64,000 bases of DNA from Eubacteriaceae bacterium Marseille-Q4139 (GCA_018223415.1 JAGTTQ010000001.1:3211365-3275364), one strand, 5' to 3'. Counted from the stretch's first letter, positions 43,893 through 53,395 are shown. Translations and numbers: made by a program. The notes: generated by a model not told the origin, from the sequence alone.

Positions 43893-43920
43893 TTGACTTT
43901 TCAGAAAAGCGTGCTATACT
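43893..43920 (+). promoter_or_regulatory. Predicted promoter of tetR-MATE
   Basis: TTGACT (43893-43898), 16-base spacer, TATACT (43915-43920), next to operator 1. Confidence 0.75.
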
Positions 43921-43945
43921 AATTGGTAGAAAGGAGGTTCAGATT

Positions 43946-44506
43946 ATGCGGGTTACAAAGGAACCGGAAGTACGCAGACAGGAGATTTTAGATACCGCTC
44001 TTAAGCTGTTCGGGGAAAAAGGATATGAAAAAACCTCGATTACAGACATAGCAAAAGCAATCGGTGTGGCACAAGGCCTGTGCTATCGTTATTTTCCGTC
44101 GAAAGAGGCTCTGTTTGACAGTGCGGTTGAACAATACGCCGACGTCCTGGTGGAGCAGTTTGTCAGCTCTGAAAAAGACGGGCATAAGACCCTGCGGCAG
44201 ATTATTGAAGATATGCCTGCCACGGTGGAAGAGCGGGACACAAAATATTATTCTGTCTTTCACGGAGCGGCGAATAAAAAATTTCACGATCAGTTATCTC
44301 TCAAAGTATGCGAGAAGCTGGTTCCCCTTGTGGAGAAACTGTTGTATCGGGCCAGGCAGAAAGGCGAGCTCCAGTTTGACGATTTGCAGGCCGCCGCTAT
44401 GTTTTGTGTGTATGGACAGCTTGGCATCCTGCTGGCAGACGATTTGACGCAGGAAGATAAGTCAAAACGGATTCGAGAGTTTCTCATATTTGCACTGCAT
44501 CTTTGA
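43946..44506 (+). CDS. TetR-family repressor of the adjacent MATE pump
   Basis: 186 residues. The N-terminal helix-turn-helix (about 10-55) reads RRQEILDTALKLFGEKGYEK, then TSITDIAKAIGVAQGLCYRY, then FPSKEALF. The variable C-terminus (60-186) should bind the inducer. Its own promoter and the MATE leader both carry the same 17-base palindrome, so autoregulation and control of the pump are very likely. AAGGAGG precedes the ATG. Base use is lower in GC than the flanks, suggesting the pair moved in together. Confidence 0.9.
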   Translation: MRVTKEPEVRRQEILDTALKLFGEKGYEKTSITDIAKAIGVAQGLCYRYFPSKEALFDSAVEQYADVLVEQFVSSEKDGHKTLRQIIEDMPATVEERDTKYYSVFHGAANKKFHDQLSLKVCEKLVPLVEKLLYRARQKGELQFDDLQAAAMFCVYGQLGILLADDLTQEDKSKRIREFLIFALHL

Positions 44507-44551
44507 AAAATCTCCCGCTTTGTGTCGGGGGATTTTCAAAGCCCAAGAAAA

Positions 44552-44568
44552 TGAATGATGTTCATTCA
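44552..44568. promoter_or_regulatory. TetR operator 2, upstream of MATE gene
   Basis: TGAATGATGTTCATTCA is a perfect 7-base inverted repeat with a 3-base centre, matching operator 1 in half-site and length. It lies 21 bases before the MATE start. Confidence 0.75.
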
Positions 44569-44589
44569 AATAAGAAAGGAAGTTTTACA

Positions 44590-45936
44590 ATGCCAACAAA
44601 AATTGATTTCATTGGCGGAAATACAAAGCGCTGCCTTATGGCAATGGCGCTCCCGATGATGGCCGCCATGTTTCTTAACATGATGTATAACCTTGTAGAC
44701 AGCCTGTGGATCGGAAATCTGCTTGGTGAGACAGCCTACGCCGCTTTGACAAACTCCACCCCTGTCATTCTGCTTTTAACTTCCGTTGCGATGGGTGCAA
44801 CGAATGGCGTATCCATTTTGCTCTCCCAGGTGATTGGCGCAAAGGACAGGATAAAAACAGAAGGTTTGATTGCCACATCGTTCTGCGCCGCAGTGGTGTT
44901 TTCACTTCTCGTCACCGCTCTGCTTGAGATTTTTCTCCCGGGAATTTTGAAAGCTCTGAACACGCCGGAAGAAACTTATGATATGGCATACGGCTATCTG
45001 GCGATATATGTTCTCGGGTATTTTGCGGTTTATCTCTATCTCTACTTCACCGCCGTTTTACGGAGCTTTGGCAATTCCATGTTTCAGGCAGCAGCAATGC
45101 TGGTATCAACGATTTTGAATGCAGTCCTAGATCCGATTTTTATCCATTTTATCGGATTTCACGGTGCCGCGATTGCCACATTGCTTTCTCAGGCGATCTG
45201 TCTGCTGTTTATGCTGATTTATCTGAAAAAGAAAAAGCTGTTCAAGTTTAAAATCTCTGCGTTTGATAAGAAGGAAGTATGGCCGCTGGTTCAAAAGGCA
45301 ATTCCCTCTGTCATTCAGCAGAGTATTCCGGCAATCAGTACGACGTTCCTCACGGCGCTTGTCAGTACATACAGCGTCACAGCAATCGCGGCTTATGGAG
45401 TGACAGGAAAACTGGAAACCATTCTTTTCTACCCGGCGATGGCTTTGAATATGGTTTTGACTGCCATCATCGGGCAGTGTATCGGCGGCGGACGATATGA
45501 CCGGGCAAAAGACTATCTGAAATGTGCACTGGGATATGGCTGCGGCCTGCTCGCACTCCTTTCTTTTTTGATCGTAGGCTTTTCAAAACAGCTTTCCGGC
45601 CTGTTTGTTAAAAGCAGTGATGTTGCAGGTATTGTCGGAACATATTTTATGATTGTCAGTGTTGGGTATGTTCTTAACACAGTCACAAATTGTTTTTTAG
45701 GCGCCCTCAATGGTTTGGGAAAACCTTCAAAAAGTATGTTCCTGATGATTTTCTATTATATATTGGTTCGGATGCCCCTTGCTTATTTGCTTTCCTGTAT
45801 GGGCCTGGGCCTAAATGGGATTTGGGCTGCTGTACTGGTCAGCCATGTGGCTGCCAGTGCCGCTGCCGGCATCTATGGAATGGCATCTTTTAACTTTCCA
45901 TTTAGATTTCCCCATTTCCTCTTGACGCGGCGGTAA
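44590..45936 (+). CDS. MATE-family multidrug efflux transporter
   Basis: 448 residues from ATG 44590 (AGAAAGGAAG ahead; the longer frame to 44503 covers the operator). It has twelve predicted membrane helices and MATE landmarks: MALPMMAAMFLNMMYNLVDS near 20-38, a GATNGVSILLSQVIGAKD block near 85, and the symmetrical second half starting near QKAIPSVIQQSIPAI (232). It exports cationic drugs or metabolites using an ion gradient. It is controlled by the TetR just upstream. Confidence 0.93.
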   Translation: MPTKIDFIGGNTKRCLMAMALPMMAAMFLNMMYNLVDSLWIGNLLGETAYAALTNSTPVILLLTSVAMGATNGVSILLSQVIGAKDRIKTEGLIATSFCAAVVFSLLVTALLEIFLPGILKALNTPEETYDMAYGYLAIYVLGYFAVYLYLYFTAVLRSFGNSMFQAAAMLVSTILNAVLDPIFIHFIGFHGAAIATLLSQAICLLFMLIYLKKKKLFKFKISAFDKKEVWPLVQKAIPSVIQQSIPAISTTFLTALVSTYSVTAIAAYGVTGKLETILFYPAMALNMVLTAIIGQCIGGGRYDRAKDYLKCALGYGCGLLALLSFLIVGFSKQLSGLFVKSSDVAGIVGTYFMIVSVGYVLNTVTNCFLGALNGLGKPSKSMFLMIFYYILVRMPLAYLLSCMGLGLNGIWAAVLVSHVAASAAAGIYGMASFNFPFRFPHFLLTRR

Positions 45937-46033
45937 AAAACTAGTATTATGATTCATAAGAGATGATATTTATTTCAATCCAATATATTAGTATAACTTA
46001 TCAATAACCATCAGATGAAAAGGAGAGAAAAAA

Positions 46034-46552
46034 ATGGCAAAAGTTGGGATTGTAATGGGAAGCGACTCCGATATGCCCATCATGGCACAGGCTGCCGATA
46101 TGTTAGAGGAGCTCGGAATCGACTTTGAGATGACGATCATTTCCGCCCACAGGGAACCGGACATTTTTTACGAGTACGCGAAGGCGGCTGAGGGGAAGGG
46201 AATCAAGGTAATCATTGCCGGAGCCGGAAAGGCGGCCCATCTTCCCGGCATGTGCGCGGCGATTTTCCCGATGCCCGTCATTGGGATCCCGATGAAGACG
46301 TCGGATCTCGGCGGCGTGGATTCTCTCTATTCGATAGTACAGATGCCTTCGGGAATCCCGGTGGCGACGGTGGCCATCAACGGCGGGAAGAACGCCGGCA
46401 TCCTGGCGGCCAAAATCCTGGCCACGTCCGACGAGGCGCTTCTTTCCAGGCTGAAGGCTTATTCGGAGAAGTTAAAGAATGAGGTGGCCGGAAAGGCTGA
46501 GAAGTTAGACCAGATCGGTTATAAAGAATATCTGGCGGGGATGAAGAAATAA
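46034..46552 (+). CDS. purE: N5-carboxyaminoimidazole ribonucleotide mutase
   Basis: 172 residues: VGIVMGSDSDMPIMAQA at the N-terminus, IISAHREPDIFYEYAK near 38, AGAGKAAHLPGMCAA near 66 and MPSGIPVATVAINGGKNAG near 103. It acts in de novo purine synthesis. AAAAGGAGAG precedes the ATG. First gene of purE-purM-purN-purD; no purine riboswitch was visible in the 97-base leader. Confidence 0.95.
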   Translation: MAKVGIVMGSDSDMPIMAQAADMLEELGIDFEMTIISAHREPDIFYEYAKAAEGKGIKVIIAGAGKAAHLPGMCAAIFPMPVIGIPMKTSDLGGVDSLYSIVQMPSGIPVATVAINGGKNAGILAAKILATSDEALLSRLKAYSEKLKNEVAGKAEKLDQIGYKEYLAGMKK

Positions 46553-46627
46553 TCTGCCGGATTTCAAGTTTTTGAGCCTGCCGGGCCGTCTGCCCGGTGA
46601 AACCATGGAAGATGTTTGGAGGTACAT

Positions 46628-47659
46628 ATGGATTACAAGAATGCCGGAGTTGATATTGAGGCTGGCTACAAATCAGTAGAGCTTATGAAACAGCATGTGA
46701 AGGGCACCATGCGCCCCGAGGTGCTCGGCGGGATCGGCGGGTTTTCCGGCGCATTTTCCGCAGCGGCCTTTAAAGGTATGGAACATCCCGTCCTGTTATC
46801 CGGAACGGACGGAGTCGGAACAAAGTTAAAGCTTGCATTTTTAATGGATAAGCATGATACGGTCGGCATCGACTGCGTCGCCATGTGCGTCAACGATGTG
46901 GCATGTGCCGGCGGCGAGCCGCTGTTTTTCCTGGATTACATTGCCTGCGGAAAGCAGGTTCCGGAAAAGATTGCTGCCATCGTGTCCGGTGTGGCCGAGG
47001 GCTGCAAGCAGGCCGGTTCTGCTTTAATCGGCGGCGAGACGGCAGAGATGCCGGGCTTCTATCCCGAGGATGAGTATGACCTGGCTGGCTTTTCTGTCGG
47101 CGTCGTGGACGAGAAGGACATGGTGGACGGCAAGGAATTAAAGGCCGGCGACGTGCTGATCGGCATGGCTTCCTCCGGCGTCCATTCCAACGGCTTCTCC
47201 CTTGTGCGGAAGGTGTTTGAGAAGGAGCTTACGAAGGAAGGCTTAAATACGTATTACGACGAGCTTGGAAAGACCCTGGGCGAGACGCTCCTTGCGCCGA
47301 CAAAGATCTATGTGAAGGCGCTTAAGGCCGTGAAGGAAGCCGGCGTCCGCATCCATGCGTGCAGCCATATCACAGGCGGCGGTTTTTATGAGAACGTGCC
47401 GCGGATGTTAAAGGACGGCGTCTGCGCCGAGATTAAAAAGGACAGCTATCCCGTTCCGCCGATTTTCGCCATGATGCAGAAAAAGGGCGAGATCGAGGAG
47501 AAGGTCATGTACAATACCTTCAACATGGGTATCGGCATGATCGTAGCAGTAGATGAGAAAGACGCTCATAAGGCCATGGAGGCCATGAAGGCGGCCGGTG
47601 AGACGCCGTATGTGATCGGTTCCGTAAAGGAAGGCGAAAAGGGAGTGACCTTATGCTAA
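46628..47659 (+). CDS. purM: Phosphoribosylformylglycinamidine cyclo-ligase (AIR synthetase)
   Basis: 343 residues from ATG 46628 (TTTGGAGG ahead). Landmarks: DYKNAGVDIEAGY at the start, LLSGTDGVGTKLKLAF near 58, DCVAMCVNDVACAGGEPLFF near 83, GGETAEMPGFY near 140 and HITGGGFYENVPRML near 248. It forms AIR with ATP. It overlaps purN by 7 bases. Confidence 0.96.
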   Translation: MDYKNAGVDIEAGYKSVELMKQHVKGTMRPEVLGGIGGFSGAFSAAAFKGMEHPVLLSGTDGVGTKLKLAFLMDKHDTVGIDCVAMCVNDVACAGGEPLFFLDYIACGKQVPEKIAAIVSGVAEGCKQAGSALIGGETAEMPGFYPEDEYDLAGFSVGVVDEKDMVDGKELKAGDVLIGMASSGVHSNGFSLVRKVFEKELTKEGLNTYYDELGKTLGETLLAPTKIYVKALKAVKEAGVRIHACSHITGGGFYENVPRMLKDGVCAEIKKDSYPVPPIFAMMQKKGEIEEKVMYNTFNMGIGMIVAVDEKDAHKAMEAMKAAGETPYVIGSVKEGEKGVTLC

Positions 47660-48246
47660 GAGTCTGTGTCCTGGTTTCCGGCGGCGGCACGAATCTCCAG
47701 GCGATTTTAGACGCCATGGATCACGGCGCGGTCACAAATGCCGAGGTCGTCAAGGTTATCAGCAACAATCCCGGCGCCTATGCATTGGAACGTGCGAAAA
47801 ACCACGGGATTGCGGCGGAGTGTGTGTCCCCGAAGGACTTTTCTGACCGGGAGGCCTTCAATGAGGCGCTGCTTTCCAGGGTGGAGGAATGCAGGCCGGA
47901 TCTCATTGTTTTGGCCGGCTTCCTTGTGAAGATCCCGCCCATGATGATTGAGAAATTCAGAAACAGGATTATCAATGTCCATCCGTCACTGATCCCGTCG
48001 TTCTGCGGTGTCGGATATTACGGGCTTAAGGTTCACGAGGCGGCGCTTTCGCGCGGCGTAAAGGTGACGGGGGCTACGGTGCATGTTGTGGACGAGGGGA
48101 TGGATTCCGGTCCGATTCTTCTTCAGAAGGCCGTGGAAGTAAAGGAAGGCGATACGCCGGAAATCCTCCAGAAGCGTGTCATGGAGGAGGCGGAGTGGCA
48201 GATTCTCCCGAAGGCGATCCACATGATTGCAAATGGAATGATTTAA
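47653..48246 (+). CDS. purN: Phosphoribosylglycinamide formyltransferase
   Basis: 197 residues: VLVSGGGTNLQAILDAMDHG at the N-terminus, LIVLAGFLVKIPP near 86, NVHPSLIPSFCG near 110 (catalytic Asn and His) and GATVHVVDEGMDSGPIL near 140 (catalytic Asp). It uses 10-formyl-tetrahydrofolate to make FGAR. It is coupled to purM by overlap. Confidence 0.95.
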   Translation: MLRVCVLVSGGGTNLQAILDAMDHGAVTNAEVVKVISNNPGAYALERAKNHGIAAECVSPKDFSDREAFNEALLSRVEECRPDLIVLAGFLVKIPPMMIEKFRNRIINVHPSLIPSFCGVGYYGLKVHEAALSRGVKVTGATVHVVDEGMDSGPILLQKAVEVKEGDTPEILQKRVMEEAEWQILPKAIHMIANGMI

Positions 48247-48367
48247 AAGACTGCTGCGGCAGATTTCGGAAAGCAAGACAAACGCTTTTGCGGGCGGCTG
48301 CCGGGTACCGGCGGCCGTCTGTTATTTGGTGAAGATTTTTGACGGGAAATACGCGAGGAGGGCGAAC

Positions 48368-49645
48368 ATGAAAGTTCTGATTGTTGGAAGCGGCGGAAGA
48401 GAGCATGCGATTGCATGGAAGATTGCACAGAGTGACCGCGTGGAGAAGATTTACTGTGCTCCGGGAAACGCCGGGATTTCTGAGGTGGCCGAGTGCGTGC
48501 CCATCGGTGCCATGGAGTTTGACCGGCTTGTGGAATTTGCAAAGGAAAAGGAGATCGACCTGACGGTCATCGGTATGGATGACCCGTTAGTGGGCGGTGT
48601 GGTAGATAAATTTGAGGAGGCAGGGCTCCGGGTGTTCGGCCCCAGGAAGAATGCGGCCATTTTGGAGGGTTCCAAGGCCTTTTCCAAAAACCTCATGAAG
48701 AAGTACGGGATCCCGACGGCGGCATACGAGACGTTTACGGATCCGGAGGCTGCCATTTCGTATCTTAAGACGGCAAAAATGCCCATCGTATTAAAGGCCG
48801 ACGGCCTGGCACTCGGAAAGGGCGTTTTGATCTGTGAAACGCGGGAGGAAGCCGTCGAGGGCGTGAAGACCCTGATGACGGATAAAAAGTTCGGAGATGC
48901 CGGAAATGAGATCGTCATCGAGGAATTTATGACGGGCCGCGAGGTGTCGGTGCTTTCGTTTGTGGACGGGAACATAGTAAAGATCATGAGCTCGGCCCAG
49001 GATCATAAGCGGGCCAAGGACGGCGATGAGGGCCTCAACACCGGCGGAATGGGAAATTTCTCTCCCAGCCCGTTCTACACAAAAGAGGTGGACGAGTTCT
49101 GCAAAAAGTATATTTATCAGCCGACGGTGGACGCCATGAAGGCAGAAGGAAGGCCGTTTAAAGGCATCATTTTCTTCGGGCTGATGCTCACAGAGGACGG
49201 GCCGAAGGTTCTCGAGTACAACGCCAGGTTCGGCGACCCGGAGGCGCAGGTGGTGCTTCCGCGGCTGGAAAACGACATCATCGAGGTGTTTGAGGCGTGC
49301 ATCGACGGCACCCTGGATCAGGTTGACTTAAAATTTGACAACGACAGGGCAACGGTCTGCGTCATCCTGGCGTCTGACGGCTATCCGGTGGAGTATAAGA
49401 AGGGCTATCCGATTTCCGGCCTTGAAAAGTTTAAGGGGCTGGACGGATATTATGTGTTCCATTCCGGGACGAAGTTCGATGAGAACGGGCAGATTGTCAC
49501 GAACGGCGGCCGCGTGCTCGGCGTGACGGCCAACGGGGCGACCCTCAAGGAGGCCAGGGAGAATGCCTATAAGGCAGCCGAGTGGGTGAATTTCGAGAAT
49601 AAATATATGCGCCATGACATTGGAAAGGCCATTGACGAGGCGTAG
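48368..49645 (+). CDS. purD: Phosphoribosylamine--glycine ligase
   Basis: 425 residues from ATG 48368 (GAGGAGGGCG ahead). It starts MKVLIVGSGGREHAIAWKIA and has the ATP-grasp blocks VLKADGLALGKGVLIC near 142 and EEFMTGREVSVLSFVDG near 185, then DGDEGLNTGGMGNFSP near 220 and YNARFGDPEAQVVLPR near 285. It makes GAR. A 121-base gap from purN contains no further gene. Confidence 0.96.
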   Translation: MKVLIVGSGGREHAIAWKIAQSDRVEKIYCAPGNAGISEVAECVPIGAMEFDRLVEFAKEKEIDLTVIGMDDPLVGGVVDKFEEAGLRVFGPRKNAAILEGSKAFSKNLMKKYGIPTAAYETFTDPEAAISYLKTAKMPIVLKADGLALGKGVLICETREEAVEGVKTLMTDKKFGDAGNEIVIEEFMTGREVSVLSFVDGNIVKIMSSAQDHKRAKDGDEGLNTGGMGNFSPSPFYTKEVDEFCKKYIYQPTVDAMKAEGRPFKGIIFFGLMLTEDGPKVLEYNARFGDPEAQVVLPRLENDIIEVFEACIDGTLDQVDLKFDNDRATVCVILASDGYPVEYKKGYPISGLEKFKGLDGYYVFHSGTKFDENGQIVTNGGRVLGVTANGATLKEARENAYKAAEWVNFENKYMRHDIGKAIDEA

Positions 49646-49652
49646 GAAGAAG

Positions 49653-49700
49653 AATGCCGCAGGCGGGGCCAGCTTTTTGCTGGCGGGCCTGCGGCTTCCT
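49653..49700. terminator. Terminator after purD, shared with the convergent gene
   Basis: GCCGCAGGC and GCCTGCGGC arms with a 21-base loop that has its own CCAGC/GCTGG pairing, then TTCCTTTCC. Confidence 0.7.
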
Positions 49701-49705
49701 TTCCC

Positions 49706-50191
49706 TCACTTTTTTGCAAATTGGTTCATAAAGAAGTCAGTAAATGCCGCCAGTTCCTCATCCTGCGACACGTAGACATACAGCTTTTCATCCTCCAGCC
49801 AGTCATAGGCATTGATGCCGATATACCCTTTCTTGTCGGGATAAATGATAAATGCGTCCGTAGGGTACTTGTTTCGGTAGGCTTTCAAAATTTCGGAGCG
49901 GCGGTAGTACGTCGGATCACCGCAGCCGGAAAGGTCAGGAACCGTGGGAACTGCCACAATCGTCTGGCTGGCTTCGTTCCAGCCGACAATCAGATTTCCG
50001 ATTTTTGTTTTGCTGCCATGGACAAAGCCGTAATTGAAGCGGCTCACGTCCTCGGTATATCCGAAGATCAGCCTGTAATCGTCACCGTCTGTGACGACAT
50101 GGTTAAACAGCGCCCGCATTTTCTTTGCATTTGCGCGGCTCTTTTCCATATCAATTTCCGGTCCTTTAAACAATTTGCTGAAAAACCCCAT
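49706..50191 (-). CDS. Hypothetical protein, conserved-looking
   Basis: 161 residues, soluble, without signal. It starts MGFFSKLFKGPEIDMEKSRA, then has aromatic beta-rich stretches (DYRLIFGYTEDVSRFNYGFV) and a GDPTYYRRSEILKAYRNKYP block. I do not recognise the family. The GAGGAAAAAAG before the ATG is a good ribosome binding site. It lies 19 bases after the TetR gene on the same strand, so the two are probably co-transcribed. Confidence 0.65.
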   Translation of the reverse strand: MGFFSKLFKGPEIDMEKSRANAKKMRALFNHVVTDGDDYRLIFGYTEDVSRFNYGFVHGSKTKIGNLIVGWNEASQTIVAVPTVPDLSGCGDPTYYRRSEILKAYRNKYPTDAFIIYPDKKGYIGINAYDWLEDEKLYVYVSQDEELAAFTDFFMNQFAKK

Positions 50192-50210
50192 CTTTTTTCC
50201 TCCTGAAGAT

Positions 50211-50840
50211 TTATTTTTGAAGAGAGTCAGAAGCCATCTTTAGCTTTTCCAGGGCATCCACAATCGCGGCAATCTGGAAATCTACGGTTTCGTCAGCCGC
50301 TTCAGGGACAAGAAACGGAAGCGTGTCGGGGAGAGCCCTGCGTACCACTATCGTAGCAAGGCTTAAATTTGTAAACAGCCCGATCCGGCGTTCATCTGTC
50401 CGGATCCCGAAGTTTTCTAAAATTTCTCCGAAAAGCTGAAGCTGCCTGCGGCGGAAAATCTGGTAACTTTCCTTTGACAGGCGCTTAAAAATAATCTGCT
50501 GTTCTTCTATTGTCAAAACAGCAATCCCGTTCCGTTCTCCGTAACAGCAGGCATAAAGAAATTGTTTCACGGCGTCGCGCCAGCTAAGCGCAGGATCCGC
50601 CATCAGCTTTTTGATATACTCGATAATTTTAGGCTGCTGCCAGTACAGCGCTTCAACCACCAGGTCTTCTTTCGTTGAGAAAAAAGAATAGAAGAAGGTT
50701 CGTGAAATACCAACCTTTTTATATATCTGCTCTACGGTTGTATGCTGTACGCCCTGTTTTGCCATCAATTCGAGCCCGACAGCAATGAGCTCTGTCCGGA
50801 TCCGCTCCCTGTCCTTTTCAGAATAAGCTACCTTTGGCAT
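50211..50840 (-). CDS. TetR-family transcriptional regulator
   Basis: 209 residues. The helix-turn-helix (about 13-60) has MAKQGVQHTTVEQIYKKVGI followed by SRTFFYSFFSTKEDLVVEAL; the C-terminal ligand domain is unassigned. The ATG follows AGGTGATGGG. It heads a two-gene unit with the hypothetical protein and is divergent from the GNAT gene at 51063. The AT-rich 220-base gap between them may hold its operator, but I could not define a clear palindrome. Confidence 0.87.
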   Translation of the reverse strand: MPKVAYSEKDRERIRTELIAVGLELMAKQGVQHTTVEQIYKKVGISRTFFYSFFSTKEDLVVEALYWQQPKIIEYIKKLMADPALSWRDAVKQFLYACCYGERNGIAVLTIEEQQIIFKRLSKESYQIFRRRQLQLFGEILENFGIRTDERRIGLFTNLSLATIVVRRALPDTLPFLVPEAADETVDFQIAAIVDALEKLKMASDSLQK

Positions 50841-51062
50841 CCCATCACCTCATGTACGAATAAAAACAACTTTATATATTTGTATTTATTTTAGCATATC
50901 CCATAAAAGAACACAAGAAAAAATAATGCAGGCGTACAACTTTGACGCGTTATGCCTGCCCCATAAACAAAACTTTTGCGGATATTACGCAAAAATAATA
51001 GAAATATCCGGAGATTTATATTATAATTTCTATCAATTAGCAGAACAGGAAGGGAGGCCGTC

Positions 51063-51881
51063 ATGTTTCGGATTTATGAAAACGGAAACCAGTTTTTCAA
51101 TGACAACCGCGGTATTTTAAAAGAGAATCCCCTGGAAACCGTCTTTTTCGTCAGCAATGCGGAAAACCTGAAGGATTCGTCCCAGGGGTTCGCAGTGAAG
51201 GCGGCAGAGGGGGAGCTTTGTCTTCTGGCGATTCGCTATCGGATCTTCCCGATGGTTCTATACGGGGACAGAACCTTATGCGGCGAGCTTGCGGCAGGGC
51301 TTAAGGAACACGGGCTCACCTTTGGCAGCGTGCTTTCGGACGCGGAAACGACGGAGGCTTTTTTCCAATGCTATGAAGCGCTGGCAGGGGGGACGCATGT
51401 ATTGTCACATACCACGGACATGATGAAATGTACGTCGGCAAGGCCTGCGGACACCAGCCTTGTGGCTGCGGCATTTGAAGAAGAGGCAGAGGAACTTGCG
51501 GAACTGATGGGGCAGTTCTCGGAGGAGGCCGGCACGCAGCAGACGGATTTCCAGGAGCGGACAGCGGAGGTTCTGGCACAAATCCGGGATTTTGCCGTTG
51601 TGCGTATGGATGGGAAGATTGTGTCGATGGCGAGGAAAGTGCGGGAAACGGATCTGCTCTGCGGCATTTCCCATGTATTTACCCGCCGGGAATACCGGGG
51701 AAAGGGGTTTGCCAGACAGACGGTTACGGCGCTTACGGAAGATATTTTAAAGCAGGGAAAGCTGGCCTACCTGTATGTGGACAGGACAAACCCGATTTCC
51801 AACCATTTGTATCAGAGCATTGGCTATGAGTACGGGAAGCCGCATATCGAGACGGCGTATCTTCCCGCAGAAAACGCATGA
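51063..51881 (+). CDS. GNAT-family acetyltransferase with N-terminal extension
   Basis: 272 residues. The C-terminal half has the GNAT pattern: IRDFAVVRMDGKIVSMARKV near 178, HVFTRREYRGKGFARQTVTA near 208 and DRTNPISNHLYQSIGYEYGK near 240. The first about 130 residues look like a degenerate second GNAT half. GGAAGGGAGG precedes the ATG. It overlaps the next gene by 4 bases. The substrate is unknown. Confidence 0.87.
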   Translation: MFRIYENGNQFFNDNRGILKENPLETVFFVSNAENLKDSSQGFAVKAAEGELCLLAIRYRIFPMVLYGDRTLCGELAAGLKEHGLTFGSVLSDAETTEAFFQCYEALAGGTHVLSHTTDMMKCTSARPADTSLVAAAFEEEAEELAELMGQFSEEAGTQQTDFQERTAEVLAQIRDFAVVRMDGKIVSMARKVRETDLLCGISHVFTRREYRGKGFARQTVTALTEDILKQGKLAYLYVDRTNPISNHLYQSIGYEYGKPHIETAYLPAENA

Positions 51882-53395
51882 CTGCGGGGCTGGCGTATGA
51901 AAGTGTGAGAAAGGCGGTATCATATATGGACTCTATTTACAGACGGATTTTAAAAGCAGCAGGGGAAGACGGGGTGCTCCCTGCTGATTTTTCCCTGGGC
52001 GGGCCGCCTGCATCCAACCGGATCCGGTTTGCGGACGGAGCCATGGACGGGATCCTTTTGTATCATTCCATGGGCCAGGGCGCAGAAGGGCTTCTGGAAC
52101 ATTTGAAAGAGATAACGAAGGAAGCATCGGAGGGCGGCTCTTTTGAGACGCTTTTGGAGAAGCTGGAAGGCCTTTTTGATGAGCAGGACGGGATGCTTTC
52201 CTGCATTGACGGGCTTCAGGATTGGATCATTGCGAACCGGCAGGAGCTTTCGGCAGAACGTGTTTTTCGTTTTGCAGAACGTGTCCTGACGGAAAGCGGG
52301 AAAAAAGGGGCTGTGAAATATGCCTTATCGGTGCTGGAACTTTTTGCAGGGACGAGGGGAAGCTGGCGGGAGCATGTACGGACGCTGGCACTCTCAGAAG
52401 AATTTACGCTGTTTTGTGTCTTCATAGCGAGGGCATGGGAGGATGCCGGAAAAGAGCTGTTCGGCATGGCGAAAAAGGTGCGCGGATGGGGCAGGATCCA
52501 TGCGGTCGAGGCGTTGGTGCCGGAAAATCAGGAAATGCGGGACTGGCTGTTTTTTGAGGGCTGGAGAAATGAGGTTCTTCCCTCGTATTCTGCCGTTCCC
52601 TGCGCCGTGAAGGGCGGGCTCTCGGAGCGGCTTCGGAAAGAGCTGCTTTCCGACGGGGAATTTGAGGCAGCCGGCGGCCTTTTGCAGGCGCTTTTTGATG
52701 AGGGGCCGCTGCCCGGGATTTCCTCGGAAAAATTAGAGGATCCCCAGGGGCTCTTGCTTTCTTTCCTCGGTCATGGAAGAAGACGGGCACTCCTGTATTC
52801 GGATTACGAGACGGTAGAAGCCGTTCGTGACAAGGCCGATGAGATGGGCTGGACGGAGGCCAGGCAGGAGGCGGAGAAGCTGCTTCAGTCGGAGGAATGC
52901 CGGAGAGAGCTGGGGAGAGCCATGAAAGAAGGGCTTGGCGGCTTTGCCCTGGCAAAAAAGCTGGGCATGAAGTATGAGGAGGCGCTTTTGGCCTCTCTCG
53001 ACAGGGATTTTCCAAAAAGGAACGTGGATCTTTTCCTGATTTTTGAGGCAGAAGACAGGGAGCTTCGGAGCAGGGCCATAGAAATCTGTGAGCGGGAGCT
53101 CCCGGAATCCCTCGGAACCGGCCCGGCCGACTGGTCTTTTGCGGTGAATGAACCGCGGTACAACATGCTGGGTTACTGCGTCCAGTTTCTCAGAAGATGG
53201 CCGGGCGAGGGAGAGACGCTTGTGAGAACCGCCCTGCTGTCCCCGGTGATCAATAACCGGAACATGGCGCTCAATGTCTTAGAGGACTGGAAGGGCGCCG
53301 GATGGCAGGAAACGGAAGGGATAAAGGCGGCCCTTCAGAAGCTTAAAGAGACAGAGGAGAACGAACATGTCAGAGAGCGGCTGAAAACCATGTGA
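51878..53395 (+). CDS. Large alpha-helical protein of unknown function, possible HEAT-like repeats
   Basis: 505 residues, no signal or membrane segment, almost all predicted helical. It contains repeated helical pairs with WGRIHAVEALVPENQEMRDW near 208 and NNRNMALNVLEDWKG near 468, which resemble HEAT/armadillo units. The start overlaps the GNAT stop (ATGA), but an ATG at 51929 (MDSIYRRILKAAGE) is a possible true start. I do not recognise an enzyme motif. It may act with the GNAT protein, given coupled translation. Confidence 0.6.
   Translation: MTAGLAYESVRKAVSYMDSIYRRILKAAGEDGVLPADFSLGGPPASNRIRFADGAMDGILLYHSMGQGAEGLLEHLKEITKEASEGGSFETLLEKLEGLFDEQDGMLSCIDGLQDWIIANRQELSAERVFRFAERVLTESGKKGAVKYALSVLELFAGTRGSWREHVRTLALSEEFTLFCVFIARAWEDAGKELFGMAKKVRGWGRIHAVEALVPENQEMRDWLFFEGWRNEVLPSYSAVPCAVKGGLSERLRKELLSDGEFEAAGGLLQALFDEGPLPGISSEKLEDPQGLLLSFLGHGRRRALLYSDYETVEAVRDKADEMGWTEARQEAEKLLQSEECRRELGRAMKEGLGGFALAKKLGMKYEEALLASLDRDFPKRNVDLFLIFEAEDRELRSRAIEICERELPESLGTGPADWSFAVNEPRYNMLGYCVQFLRRWPGEGETLVRTALLSPVINNRNMALNVLEDWKGAGWQETEGIKAALQKLKETEENEHVRERLKTM

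Noticed and set aside
45937..46033. Purine riboswitch before purE
   Set aside because: The leader is under 100 bases and lacks the conserved core of purine riboswitches.
50926..51120. 64-codon frame before the GNAT gene
   Set aside because: No ribosome binding site at its start, overlaps the GNAT start in another frame and its sequence looks random.
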